A stretch of 64,000 nucleotides of DNA from Paraburkholderia sp. HP33-1. Its GTDB lineage: Bacteria > Pseudomonadota > Gammaproteobacteria > Burkholderiales > Burkholderiaceae. Shown one piece after another: positions 33,854 to 42,395 of this stretch. Numbering within the stretch: the stretch's first letter is position 1; each line of letters opens with the position of its first letter. The position numbers were made by a program, and so were the translations under genes. The stretch covers positions 1,302,001-1,366,000 of the forward strand of contig NZ_JAJEJR010000002.1 in assembly GCF_021390595.1 (NCBI RefSeq), written 5' to 3'. A model generated the notes under the pieces. The model searched no databases and was not told where the DNA came from. It was given only the letters and a program-made list of their open reading frames with translations.

Positions 33854-34963
33854 ATGTCCAAGTCATCCTCCCGTCTGATCGAACTCGACTTTTTCCGCGG
33901 ACTGGTTCTGCTGATCATCGTCGTCGATCACATCGGCGGCAGCATTCTGTCGCGCGTGACGCTGCATGCGTACGCGCTCTGCGATGCCGCCGAAGTGTTC
34001 GTGTTCCTCGGCGGCTTCGCGACCGCCACCGCCTATGCGACGCTCGCCGAGCGGCGCAACGAGACGATTGCGCGCGGCCGCTTCCTGCGCCGCTCGTTCG
34101 AGATCTATCGCGCGTTTCTCGTCACCGCCGGGCTCATGCTGCTGGTCAGCGCGGTGCTCACTGAGTTCAGCATCGACGGGCCCAATCTCGCCACGACCGA
34201 TCTCGACGACCTGCTCGACACGCCGCTTGCCGCGCTGCGCGACATCCTGCTGCTGCGCCGCCAGCCGTATCTCGCGTCGGTGCTGCCGATGTACGCGTTC
34301 TTCGCGCTGCTGGTCCCAACGATCCTGCCGCTCGCGCGCAGCAAGCCGTGGCTGCTGCTCGTCGGCAGCGTCGCGCTGTGGGCCGGCGCGCCGGCGATCA
34401 GCAAGTACCTGCCCGCCGCGCCCGACATGCACTGGGACTTCAACCCGTTCGCGTGGCAGTTGATGTTCGTGCTCGGTGTGCTCGCGCGCTGCCAGCCGGT
34501 GTATCAACGGATCAGCGCGCATCGGTGCGGCTGGCTCGTCAGCGTGCTGGCGTTCGCGGTGGTCGCGGGCGCCGCCTACTGCAAGCTCTTTCTGCTGCAC
34601 GCGCCGCTTGCCGCCAGCCTCAAGGAGAACCTGTCATACCTGCGCGCGGGCAACTTCCTCGCGATCGCGTGGCTCGTCGCGAATCTGGTCGAGCTCGGCT
34701 GGGCCAGAAAGGTTGCGCGCCGGCTGCCGTGGATCGGCGTGATCGGCCGGCAGGGTTTGTTGTGCTTCATCGCCGGCGCGGTGATCTCGCTGGTCGTCGA
34801 CTCGGTGCTCTACGATGCGACCGATGGTTACCTGGACTATCCGCTCGGATTGCTCGCAGATGCGGTCGCGGTCGGCGCGCTGTTCACGGTCGCGTTGGGC
34901 GCGGAGCCGCTGAAGCGGTTCGTCGGGCGCATCGTGACGGGGCTACTCGAGACTTCGCCGTGA
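33854..34963 (+). CDS. opgC: OpgC-family membrane protein
   Basis: A 369-residue inner-membrane protein with about ten helices, of the OpgC family. OpgC succinylates osmoregulated periplasmic glucans in E. coli. The N-terminal RLIELDFFRGLVLLIIVVDH is diagnostic of OpgC/acyltransferase-3 proteins, with the conserved R-G and D-H residues. Later segments VLPMYAFFALLVPTIL and DFNPFAWQLMFVLGV also match. The ATG at 33854 is used rather than an upstream TTG. Neighbouring glucan genes (opgGH) are not in view, so the acceptor here is not proven. Confidence 0.82.
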   Translation: MSKSSSRLIELDFFRGLVLLIIVVDHIGGSILSRVTLHAYALCDAAEVFVFLGGFATATAYATLAERRNETIARGRFLRRSFEIYRAFLVTAGLMLLVSAVLTEFSIDGPNLATTDLDDLLDTPLAALRDILLLRRQPYLASVLPMYAFFALLVPTILPLARSKPWLLLVGSVALWAGAPAISKYLPAAPDMHWDFNPFAWQLMFVLGVLARCQPVYQRISAHRCGWLVSVLAFAVVAGAAYCKLFLLHAPLAASLKENLSYLRAGNFLAIAWLVANLVELGWARKVARRLPWIGVIGRQGLLCFIAGAVISLVVDSVLYDATDGYLDYPLGLLADAVAVGALFTVALGAEPLKRFVGRIVTGLLETSP

Positions 34964-35116
34964 GCGTTTCGGGTCCATAGACATTCCTGAGCACTTAGGG
35001 GCGATTGCAAAACTTTGCGCGCATAAAGCCCCCCACCGCTTCCCATCTCAAATCTGGCGCCAATGCTGATAGCATGACGGCCGCGCGCGAGTCCCGCGCC
35101 AGCCTTCCACACTGAC

Positions 35117-35989
35117 ATGCGTCGATTCCTCTCCTTCGCCCTCGCACTGCTCGTCTTCGCCGTCGGCGCGCCCGCGTTCGCGAGCACGGTCGCGAGCCGC
35201 AGCTTTCATTCCGATGCGCTCGGCCGCGACTGGAACTACACGATCTATCTGCCGGGCGGCTATCGTGCGGACGGTCCGCGCCTGCCGGTGCTCTACCTGT
35301 TGCACGGCAATAACGGCGACGCCAATGACTGGCTCACGCAAGGTCATCTGCAAAGCGCCGCGGACACGCTGATCGAGCGCAAGGAGATCCCGCCCGTCGT
35401 GATCGTGATGCCGCAGGGCGGCACGGACTGGTACGTCGATCGTAAGGAGAAGATGGAGACCGCGTTCTTCGATGATCTGCTGCCCGAGATCGAAACGCAC
35501 TACGCGGTTGCGACCCAGCGCGGCGGCCGGATGATCGGCGGCGTGTCGATGGGCGGCTTCGGCGCGCTGCGCTATGCGCTGACACAGCCCGAATTGTTTT
35601 GCGGCGCGCTGCTGCTGAGTCCCGCGATCTATGTGAACGAGCCGCCGCGCGCGTCGGCGGCGCGGCGGGTCGGCGTGTTCGGCGAGCACCAGTTCGACCC
35701 GCGCGTGTGGCACGAGCTCAACTATCCGGCGCAGTGGGACCGCTACATGAGCCGGCCGTATCGCCTGCCGATGTTCATCGCGTCCGGCGACGACGACCTC
35801 GACATCCAGGCCGACGCGTCGCTGCTGTACACGCATCTGCGCCTCGCGGGCAATCCGGCGACGCTGCGGATCATCGACGGCGGCCACACGTGGGACGTGT
35901 GGAGCGCGCTGCTGCCCGCCGCGCTCAAATACACGCTTGGCTGCGTGAAGCCGCCGGCGCAGGAGCATCCGTCTTATCAGCGGCCTTGA
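35117..35989 (+). CDS. Secreted esterase (antigen 85/esterase-D type)
   Basis: A 290-residue exported hydrolase. The signal peptide (about 1-22) ends AFA. An alpha/beta-hydrolase fold shows LLHGNNGDANDW (oxyanion hole, about 62), the nucleophile elbow GGVSMGGFG (Ser144), an acidic residue in ASGDDDLDI (about 220) and a histidine in IIDGGHTWDVW. It belongs to the putative-esterase family (Esterase PF00756), which acts on short acyl esters or feruloyl-like groups. Convergent with the AI-2E-type gene. Confidence 0.85.
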   Translation: MRRFLSFALALLVFAVGAPAFASTVASRSFHSDALGRDWNYTIYLPGGYRADGPRLPVLYLLHGNNGDANDWLTQGHLQSAADTLIERKEIPPVVIVMPQGGTDWYVDRKEKMETAFFDDLLPEIETHYAVATQRGGRMIGGVSMGGFGALRYALTQPELFCGALLLSPAIYVNEPPRASAARRVGVFGEHQFDPRVWHELNYPAQWDRYMSRPYRLPMFIASGDDDLDIQADASLLYTHLRLAGNPATLRIIDGGHTWDVWSALLPAALKYTLGCVKPPAQEHPSYQRP

Positions 35990-36029
35990 GCCGGCGAGGC
36001 CTCCAGCCACGCGCCCAGCGACGCCCGCG

Positions 36030-37124
36030 CTACTGCACGAGATCGGTCCACAGCACCATCAGCACCGTCATCAACGCCGGGCCGATGAAAATCCCGAGCA
36101 GCCCGAACGTTTCCGCGCCGCCGAGAATGCCGAACAGCACGAGCAGGAACGGCAGACGCGTCGAGTTTCCGATCAGCACCGGCCGCACGAAGTGCTCGGC
36201 CACGAACGCGACAATCGCGCCGAACACCACGAGCCCGACCGCCGGGGCCACCGAGCCCTGCACGAGCAGCCACAGCGCCGCGAGACCGAACGCGATCGGT
36301 GCGCAGAACGGCAGCATCGCGGCGATCGCCGTGACGAAGCCGAGCAGTGCCGCGTGCGGCACGCCAGTCGCAAAATAGGCGACGCCGAGCAGCGCGCCCT
36401 CGCCGGCGCCGACCACGATCAAGCCCGACACGGTTCCGCGCACCGCGGTCGCCATATGCTCGACGAGGTCCGCGCCGCTATCGCCGAAACCGCGTCGCGC
36501 GGCCTTCAGCAGCGAGCCGGACAGACGCGGCCCCGCCTGAAAAATCACGAACAGCGTGACCAGCATGAACGCGAACACCATCGCCGCATGCGCGACGCGC
36601 GCGCCGACGTTTCGGCCGAGCGTCATCACCGTCTCGCTGTGCAAGCCTTTCATCGCGGCGGAGTCGCGCAGCGGCTGCGCGAGATTGGCCTGCCACCACG
36701 TCGTGATCTGCTGCACGCCGAACGGCAGACGGTTGATGAAGTCCGGCAGCGCGATGCCGTTCTCCTGCGCGTCGCGTAACCACTCATTCAGGTCATGCGC
36801 CTCTCGCAGCGCCTGGACGAGGCCGAGTCCGACCGGTAGCAGGACGAGCAGCGCGATGACCAGCGTGAAGACCGTCGCGAGCAAGGTTGTGCGCCCCTTG
36901 AACCAGCGCCAACCCGCCACCTTGTGCAGCAGCGGCCACAGCGCAATCGCGACGACCCCCGTCCACGCCATCACCACGATGAAATCGCGCACCACCCACA
37001 ATGCGAGCAGCACGAGCCCGATATAGAGCACGACCGATGCGGTCTTCTGCTTTTTCAGGCGCTCGGCGGTGACGGACGACGATTCGGGAGAATTGGGAGG
37101 GACTGCGGGAGGGCTTGGAATCAT
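36030..37124 (-). CDS. AI-2E-family transporter (PerM/YdiK-like)
   Basis: A 364-residue membrane protein of the AI-2E transporter family (PF01594), with about eight helices. The N-terminal VVLYIGLVLLALWVVRDFIV and VAIALWPLLHKVAG start the family pattern. The central loop (about residues 110-160) is amphipathic, and C-terminal GGAETFGLLGIFIGPALMTV is the conserved end motif. Members have been proposed to export autoinducer-2 or Na+, but most substrates are unproven. Confidence 0.87.
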   Translation of the reverse strand: MIPSPPAVPPNSPESSSVTAERLKKQKTASVVLYIGLVLLALWVVRDFIVVMAWTGVVAIALWPLLHKVAGWRWFKGRTTLLATVFTLVIALLVLLPVGLGLVQALREAHDLNEWLRDAQENGIALPDFINRLPFGVQQITTWWQANLAQPLRDSAAMKGLHSETVMTLGRNVGARVAHAAMVFAFMLVTLFVIFQAGPRLSGSLLKAARRGFGDSGADLVEHMATAVRGTVSGLIVVGAGEGALLGVAYFATGVPHAALLGFVTAIAAMLPFCAPIAFGLAALWLLVQGSVAPAVGLVVFGAIVAFVAEHFVRPVLIGNSTRLPFLLVLFGILGGAETFGLLGIFIGPALMTVLMVLWTDLVQ

Positions 37125-37451
37125 GTGATCTCTAACGTTTTTGAACGTGTGCGCGCGAGCCGACCTGAAAAAATCAAACCCGCTACACTGACGGCTCAGT
37201 TCGCCGCCTGACCGTCACATCTTAAAGGAAGCGTCAGCGCCCTTTCCCGAACGCCTTCCTCGTCGCGCCACAAGCAACAGAGCGTTGCAAAAATGCGCAA
37301 TGTTAAAAAATTACATAAAAATGCTTGTAACGCCTGTCATTTCGGCCGGTTGTGACTGTCAAGTCTAATTATTGCCAATTCCGCAATAGTATTTCAACCG
37401 TGACACAATGGCTATCCGGCCCGCGCGGGACTAAATTCGGCACTCCACAAT
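37125..37451. other. AT-rich intergenic region
   Basis: About 325 bases without a gene. The stretch at 37290-37330 (GTTAAAAAATTACATAAAAA) is markedly AT-rich and probably carries the promoter of the DUF3331 gene or an UP element; no clear operator was seen. Confidence 0.45.
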
Positions 37452-37751
37452 ATGGAGTCGATGATGACCCTGGAGTCCATCCCCCTCGACGGTACCAATG
37501 GCGTACGCATCGAAATTCTCGAGAGCTCCGACACGACGCTGGTAATCCGCTGGGTCGAGCCGGGACGCTGCCACTACGGTGAGCAGCGCTGGCGCCGCCG
37601 CTCGGCGCATTCGTCCGGCACCTGCGCCGTGTCGCGCCGCAAGATCCGTCGCGGCGACCCGGTGTTCAAGCCGGCCGAGCGCCCGGCACCGTCGAATGCC
37701 TCCGCGATGATCTGCGCGGAAATCCTCGAACCACTGCTGGAAGCGGCCTGA
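37452..37751 (+). CDS. DUF3331 domain protein
   Basis: A 99-residue protein of the Burkholderiales-restricted DUF3331 family: IEILESSDTTLVIRWVEPG, the small-residue and basic stretch CHYGEQRWRRRSAHSSGTC, and VSRRKIRRGDPVFKP. The C-G-x core resembles a small nucleic-acid- or metal-binding motif, but no function is established. Either the ATG at 37452 or one at 37464 could start it. Confidence 0.78.
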   Translation: MESMMTLESIPLDGTNGVRIEILESSDTTLVIRWVEPGRCHYGEQRWRRRSAHSSGTCAVSRRKIRRGDPVFKPAERPAPSNASAMICAEILEPLLEAA

Positions 37752-38037
37752 CGCGCGCAACGCCGCCCCGTCCCGTACACGCACCAAGCGGGATTTGACC
37801 CCGCTGCTCCCAGCTTGATCTCCCTACTTGCTACGCGTCCTTAGCGCCCGCGTGCCCAGCCGGCGCGGCATCGAACGACGCGCCAGACCGTCGGCCCCGC
37901 TCCCGGTTGCCGCCCCGCCCCTCGTGCGTTAAGGTGGATTCGTTGCGCCCGCTGAACCGCCGGCTCGCTCTCCGGCGCCGGCGGCGCGCCGTCTACCACC
38001 GCGCCGCGCCCGCCGCGACGCCGTTTGAGGGCCGATC

Positions 38038-40623
38038 ATGGCAGAAGACACGCCGCAAACCCGCGCAGCCACCGCCGCTTCCACGCCTCCCGCTTCCTCC
38101 GCTCCTCCCGTTCCGCTGATTCCGCCGCAGCAGTTCTCGCTCGACGTGCTGCTCGAAAAGTACGCGAAAGGCGACGAGCAATCTGCCGACGACGTGTACC
38201 GCCGCGTCGCGCGCGGTGTCGCCGAGGCCGAGCCGCCCGAATTGCGCGCATCGGTCGAAGCGCTGTTCGTCGACAACCTGCAGCATGGCGCGCTCGGCGC
38301 GGGCCGCATCATGAGTGCGGCGGGCAGCGGTATCGCCGCGACGCTGATCAACTGCTTCGTGCAGCCGGTCGGCGATTCGATCCAGGGCGTCGACGATCAA
38401 GGCTTGCCGGGCATCTACGTGGCCCTGCTGCAGGCGGCCGAAACGATGCGCCGCGGCGGCGGCGTCGGCTACAACTTCTCCGCGATCCGGCCCAAAGGCG
38501 CGCGGGTTCACACGACCAGTTCGGCCGCCTCAGGTCCGTGCAGCTACATGGACGTGTTCGACGCGTCGTGCCGCACCGTCGAAAGCGCGGGCTCGCGACG
38601 CGGCGCGCAGATGGCGGTGCTCGACTGCAACCACCCCGACCTGCTCGAATTCATCGAGGCCAAGCATTCGAAGGGACGCTGGAACAACTTCAACGTGTCG
38701 GTCGGCGTCACCGACGAATTCATGCGCGCGGTCGAAAACGACGAACCGTGGCAGCTGGTCCACCGCGCCGAGCCGTCGCCGGCGCTGCGCGCGGCCGGCG
38801 ACGTGCGGGAGCGCGAGGACGGTCTGTGGGTCTACAGCGAGCAGCCGGCGCGCGCGATCTGGGACCGCATCATGCGCTCGACGTACGACGTCGCCGAGCC
38901 CGGCATCGTGTTCATCTCACGGATGAACGAGGACAACAATCTGCGCGCCGTCGAAACGATCCGCGCGACCAATCCGTGCGGCGAGCAGCCGCTGCCCGCG
39001 TACGGCTGCTGCAACCTCGGGCCGCTCAATCTGACGCGCTTCGTCGTCGATCCGTTCGCGCAGTTGCAGGGCCGCCAGCCGTCGTTCGACTGGGACGGCC
39101 TCGCGCAACGCACCCGCACGCAGGTGCGTTTTCTCGACGACGTGCTCGACGTCACGCTGTGGCCGCTGCCGCAGCAGTACGACGAATCGCGCGCGAAGCG
39201 GCGCATCGGTGTCGGCTTCACCGGCCTCGGCGATACGCTCGTGATGCTCGGTCTGCGCTACAACTCGCAGGAAGGCCGCGATTTCGCGGTGCGTATCGCG
39301 CGGCTGATGCGCGACGAGGCGTACCGCGCGTCGGTCGAGCTCGCGAAGGAGCGCGGCGCGTTTGCGCTGTTCGACGCCGCGCGCTATCTGGAAGCCGGTA
39401 CGTTCGCCTCGCGCCTGCCCGACGATATCCAGCAGGCGATCCGCCGCGACGGCATCCGCAACAGCCATCTGTTGTCGGTCGCGCCGACCGGCACTGTGAG
39501 CCTCGCGTTCGCGGACAACGCGTCGAACGGCATCGAGCCGGCGTTCTCGTGGACCTACACGCGCATGAAGGTGATGGCCGACGGCGGCCGCGAATCGTTC
39601 GACGTCGAGGACTACGCGTACCGGCTCTATCGCGAACTCGGCGGCGACGTGACACGGCTGCCCGACTATTTCGTCAGCGCGTTGGAGATGTCGGCGCGCG
39701 ACCATCTCGACATGATGGCGGCCGTGCAGCCGTACGTTGATACGTCGATCTCGAAGACCGTCAACGTGCCCGCCGACTATCCGTTCGATGCGTTCGAAAG
39801 TCTCTACTTCGACGCATGGAAAAGCGGCCTGAAGGGCCTGGCCACCTATCGCCCGAACGACACGCTCGGCGCGGTGCTGAGCGTGACGCCCGCGCAGACT
39901 GACGACATGCTCGCCGAGGTGGATCAGGATCCGCTGCGTATCGCGATCGATCATCGGCCCAAAGGCGAGTTGCCGGCGATCATCGAGAAGGTCGAATATC
40001 TGACCCAGGCGGGCAAGAAATCGCTGTATGTCGCGGCGTCGTTCATCGAGGTGACGGGTCGGATCGGCGGCGAGGACGTGACGATCGAGAGGCCGATCGA
40101 GTTCTTCATTCCGGCCGGTCAACGCGACGAGTCACAGCAGTGGATCACCGCGACGATGCGTTCACTGTCGCTGGCCGCACGCGGCGGGTTTGTCGCGCGC
40201 AATCTGCAGGACATGCGCAAGGTATCGTGGGATCGCGGTCAGGTCCGGCTTGGCGACGTGCAGCGTCTCGACGGTCATCGTGCGCCGCGCTGGCACGACT
40301 CGGAAGTGGCCGCGCTTGCGTTCGCGATCCAGCAGATTCTGTATCGACGCGGCTTTCTCGACGCCGAGGGCAATCAGGTGCCGTCGCGGATGCTCGCGCA
40401 TCTGCCGCGCGGGCAAATGAAAACCGACGCCGCGCTGTCCGCCGATTTCGGCATTCGTCCGGATCCCGCGGATAGCACGGACACGTTGCTGCAGCCAAAC
40501 GGCACGCGGGGACTGCACACGATGCTCGGACGCAAATGCGGTTCGTGTGGCGCGAACGCGGTGATTCGCAAGGATGGGTGCGATTTTTGTACCGCATGTG
40601 GGGAGGTAGGGGCCTGCGGGTAG
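38038..40623 (+). CDS. nrdJ: Adenosylcobalamin-dependent ribonucleotide reductase (class II)
   Basis: An 861-residue class II RNR that reduces ribonucleotides to deoxyribonucleotides using a cobalamin-generated thiyl radical, independently of oxygen. Visible are the first redox cysteine in INCFVQP (Cys106), the active-site trio in NPCGEQ (Asn312, Cys314, Glu316), TGTVSLAFADNASNGIEP near 482-500, and a C-terminal zinc-ribbon-like tail with CGSCG...CDFCTACG that cycles electrons from thioredoxin. Length fits the TIGR02504-type enzyme. No cobalamin riboswitch was recognised upstream. It ends five bases before the convergent soeC-like stop. Confidence 0.92.
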   Translation: MAEDTPQTRAATAASTPPASSAPPVPLIPPQQFSLDVLLEKYAKGDEQSADDVYRRVARGVAEAEPPELRASVEALFVDNLQHGALGAGRIMSAAGSGIAATLINCFVQPVGDSIQGVDDQGLPGIYVALLQAAETMRRGGGVGYNFSAIRPKGARVHTTSSAASGPCSYMDVFDASCRTVESAGSRRGAQMAVLDCNHPDLLEFIEAKHSKGRWNNFNVSVGVTDEFMRAVENDEPWQLVHRAEPSPALRAAGDVREREDGLWVYSEQPARAIWDRIMRSTYDVAEPGIVFISRMNEDNNLRAVETIRATNPCGEQPLPAYGCCNLGPLNLTRFVVDPFAQLQGRQPSFDWDGLAQRTRTQVRFLDDVLDVTLWPLPQQYDESRAKRRIGVGFTGLGDTLVMLGLRYNSQEGRDFAVRIARLMRDEAYRASVELAKERGAFALFDAARYLEAGTFASRLPDDIQQAIRRDGIRNSHLLSVAPTGTVSLAFADNASNGIEPAFSWTYTRMKVMADGGRESFDVEDYAYRLYRELGGDVTRLPDYFVSALEMSARDHLDMMAAVQPYVDTSISKTVNVPADYPFDAFESLYFDAWKSGLKGLATYRPNDTLGAVLSVTPAQTDDMLAEVDQDPLRIAIDHRPKGELPAIIEKVEYLTQAGKKSLYVAASFIEVTGRIGGEDVTIERPIEFFIPAGQRDESQQWITATMRSLSLAARGGFVARNLQDMRKVSWDRGQVRLGDVQRLDGHRAPRWHDSEVAALAFAIQQILYRRGFLDAEGNQVPSRMLAHLPRGQMKTDAALSADFGIRPDPADSTDTLLQPNGTRGLHTMLGRKCGSCGANAVIRKDGCDFCTACGEVGACG

Positions 40624-40627
40624 GGCC

Positions 40628-41584
40628 TCACCCCACCTTCGCGTAATAAAGATTCTGCGGATGCTTCGCCTCAGCGAAGAAAAACCAGCGCTCCGCCACG
40701 AGCCCCGCATACTGCACGAGACACGCCGCAGCCAGCAAGCCGAACGACGCGCCGATCGAATGCAGCCCGGCGCCGAGCGCGATCAACCCAATCGGAACGA
40801 CAAACGCGCCCGCAAGAAAACCCCATTTAACGCCACGCAACGTCCGCGCCGATTTGCCGTGAAAGAACTCGCGCAGATTGAATGCGCCGGCGGTGAAGCC
40901 TCGCGACACCTGCACGAGCTTCGGATTGCGAATGCCCGTCGCGCTCTGCACCGTTGACTTCGGCCGCAAGCGCGCATTGCGCAGCAGCGACGCCGAGCGG
41001 CTCGTGCAGCCGGCGAGCGTCAGCACGCATGCGCAGATCGCCAGCCCCACCGTCAGCGTGGGGGCAAACCATGCGCTCAATGCGGTCGCGAGCGTCAAGC
41101 CCGACGCGCAGCCGAGCAACACGAAGTTCACCAGCGTCAGTGGTGTCGCCCACTCCTGCAGAAAGCGCAGGCACGCATAGATCATCGCGGTGCAGACGAA
41201 CAGCGCGGCGCTCGCGAGCACGCCGAGCCAGCCGAGCGCCAGAGACCACGGCGAGCCGAGCCAGTGCGCGACACCATACAGGAACGCGCACGCCAGAAAC
41301 GCCGGCAGGCACAGGCATTCGCGCGACAGCCACGAAGTGCGCCACATCGCAATCGCGCGCCACGCACGTTCCGGATGGCCGAGATGGAAGAACGACGCTA
41401 TCAGACCGAGTCCGCCCAGCAGCACCGCGAGCACCGCGCCGCTCACGTAAAACGCACTAGCCGCGGCGGGTTGCGCAACAACGCCCAACCACGCTGCACT
41501 CTCAATGCCGACGAGCGCGATCAACAGCCCCTGCGCCGCGCCGCTCAGCGTCGTCAGAAATACGACGGAAAAAGCCGGATTCAT
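40628..41584 (-). CDS. soeC: DmsC-like membrane anchor of the molybdoenzyme complex (SoeC-like)
   Basis: A 318-residue membrane protein with about eight helices, related to DMSO reductase anchor DmsC/NrfD. It opens PAFSVVFLTTLSGAAQGLL, has the FFHLGHPERAWRA motif conserved in DmsC, and ends WFFFAEAKHPQNLYYAKVG. It should exchange electrons between the Fe-S subunit and the quinone pool. Third gene of the set, 19 bases after the Fe-S gene. With the two upstream genes it makes a sulfite-dehydrogenase-like SoeABC complex; anchor sequence alone does not fix the substrate. Confidence 0.78.
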   Translation of the reverse strand: MNPAFSVVFLTTLSGAAQGLLIALVGIESAAWLGVVAQPAAASAFYVSGAVLAVLLGGLGLIASFFHLGHPERAWRAIAMWRTSWLSRECLCLPAFLACAFLYGVAHWLGSPWSLALGWLGVLASAALFVCTAMIYACLRFLQEWATPLTLVNFVLLGCASGLTLATALSAWFAPTLTVGLAICACVLTLAGCTSRSASLLRNARLRPKSTVQSATGIRNPKLVQVSRGFTAGAFNLREFFHGKSARTLRGVKWGFLAGAFVVPIGLIALGAGLHSIGASFGLLAAACLVQYAGLVAERWFFFAEAKHPQNLYYAKVG

Positions 41585-41603
41585 CGTGTGGCCTCGTTGT
41601 CGT

Positions 41604-42374
41604 TCAAATGCGCGTCGCGATCGACGCGAGATGCAGTTCGCCGCGTTCGAGCTGCGCCGCCAGTTGCGAGTCGGACGAGCCCGCTGCCTGGCTCGCCTCA
41701 TCGGCCGCCGATCCGGCCGATTTGCACGAACACGCGTCGCTGCCGCAACCGGCGGCCGTGGTGGGCACGCGCGGCAAATAGTGATTCGCGGGACGCGTGC
41801 CCCACTCGGGCATCAACTGATAGCCGCCGCGCTCGCGAATCGCTTGCGACACCACCGACTGCGGATCGTGTATATCGCCGAACAGTCGCGCGGATGTCGG
41901 GCACGCGAGGACGCAGGCCGGCTTGCGATCGCGCTCGGACAGATGCTCGTCATGGATACGATCGACGCACAGCGTGCACTTGGTCATCTCCTTGCGCGCT
42001 TCGTCGAGCTCACGCGCGCCGTACGGGCACGCCCATGCGCAATACTTGCAGCCGATGCAGCGATCGAAATCGACCAGCACGAGGCCGTCTTCCTTGCGCT
42101 TGTAGCTCGCGCCGGTCGGACACACCGGCACGCACGGCGGGTCTTCGCAATGCAGGCACGACTTCGGAAAATGGATCATCTCCGTGTCGGGGAAGCTGCC
42201 CGCTTCGAAACTCTGCACGCGATTGAAAAACGTGCCGGACGGGTCCGCGTCGTACGGATTGAAATCGGCGAGGCTCCCCGATTCGCCCGACGTGTTCCAC
42301 TCCTTGCAGCTCGTCACGCACGCCTGACATCCCACGCAGACGTTCAGATCGATCACCAGTGCCATCTGGGTCAT
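41604..42374 (-). CDS. soeB: Four-cluster [4Fe-4S] electron-transfer subunit (SoeB-like)
   Basis: A 256-residue DmsB/PsrB-type subunit. Cysteine sets read CVGCQACVTSCK (about 13-23), CLHCEDPPCVPVC (about 74-86), CIGCKYCAWAC (about 106-116), and C.LC plus C-x3-C in CTLCVDRI and CVLACP, giving four cubane clusters. The C-terminal tail of about 70 residues (with CGSDACSC) is an unusual extension. It relays electrons from the molybdoprotein to the membrane anchor. It starts 21 bases after the large-subunit gene, with AGGAG before the ATG. Confidence 0.85.
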   Translation of the reverse strand: MTQMALVIDLNVCVGCQACVTSCKEWNTSGESGSLADFNPYDADPSGTFFNRVQSFEAGSFPDTEMIHFPKSCLHCEDPPCVPVCPTGASYKRKEDGLVLVDFDRCIGCKYCAWACPYGARELDEARKEMTKCTLCVDRIHDEHLSERDRKPACVLACPTSARLFGDIHDPQSVVSQAIRERGGYQLMPEWGTRPANHYLPRVPTTAAGCGSDACSCKSAGSAADEASQAAGSSDSQLAAQLERGELHLASIATRI

Positions 42375-42395
42375 TAGAAGCTCCTTGTCGTTGCT

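Noticed and set aside
37752..38037. Possible cobalamin riboswitch in front of nrdJ
   Set aside because: Conserved B12-box and core elements were not recognised; only a weak AGCGGG/CCCGCT hairpin was found.
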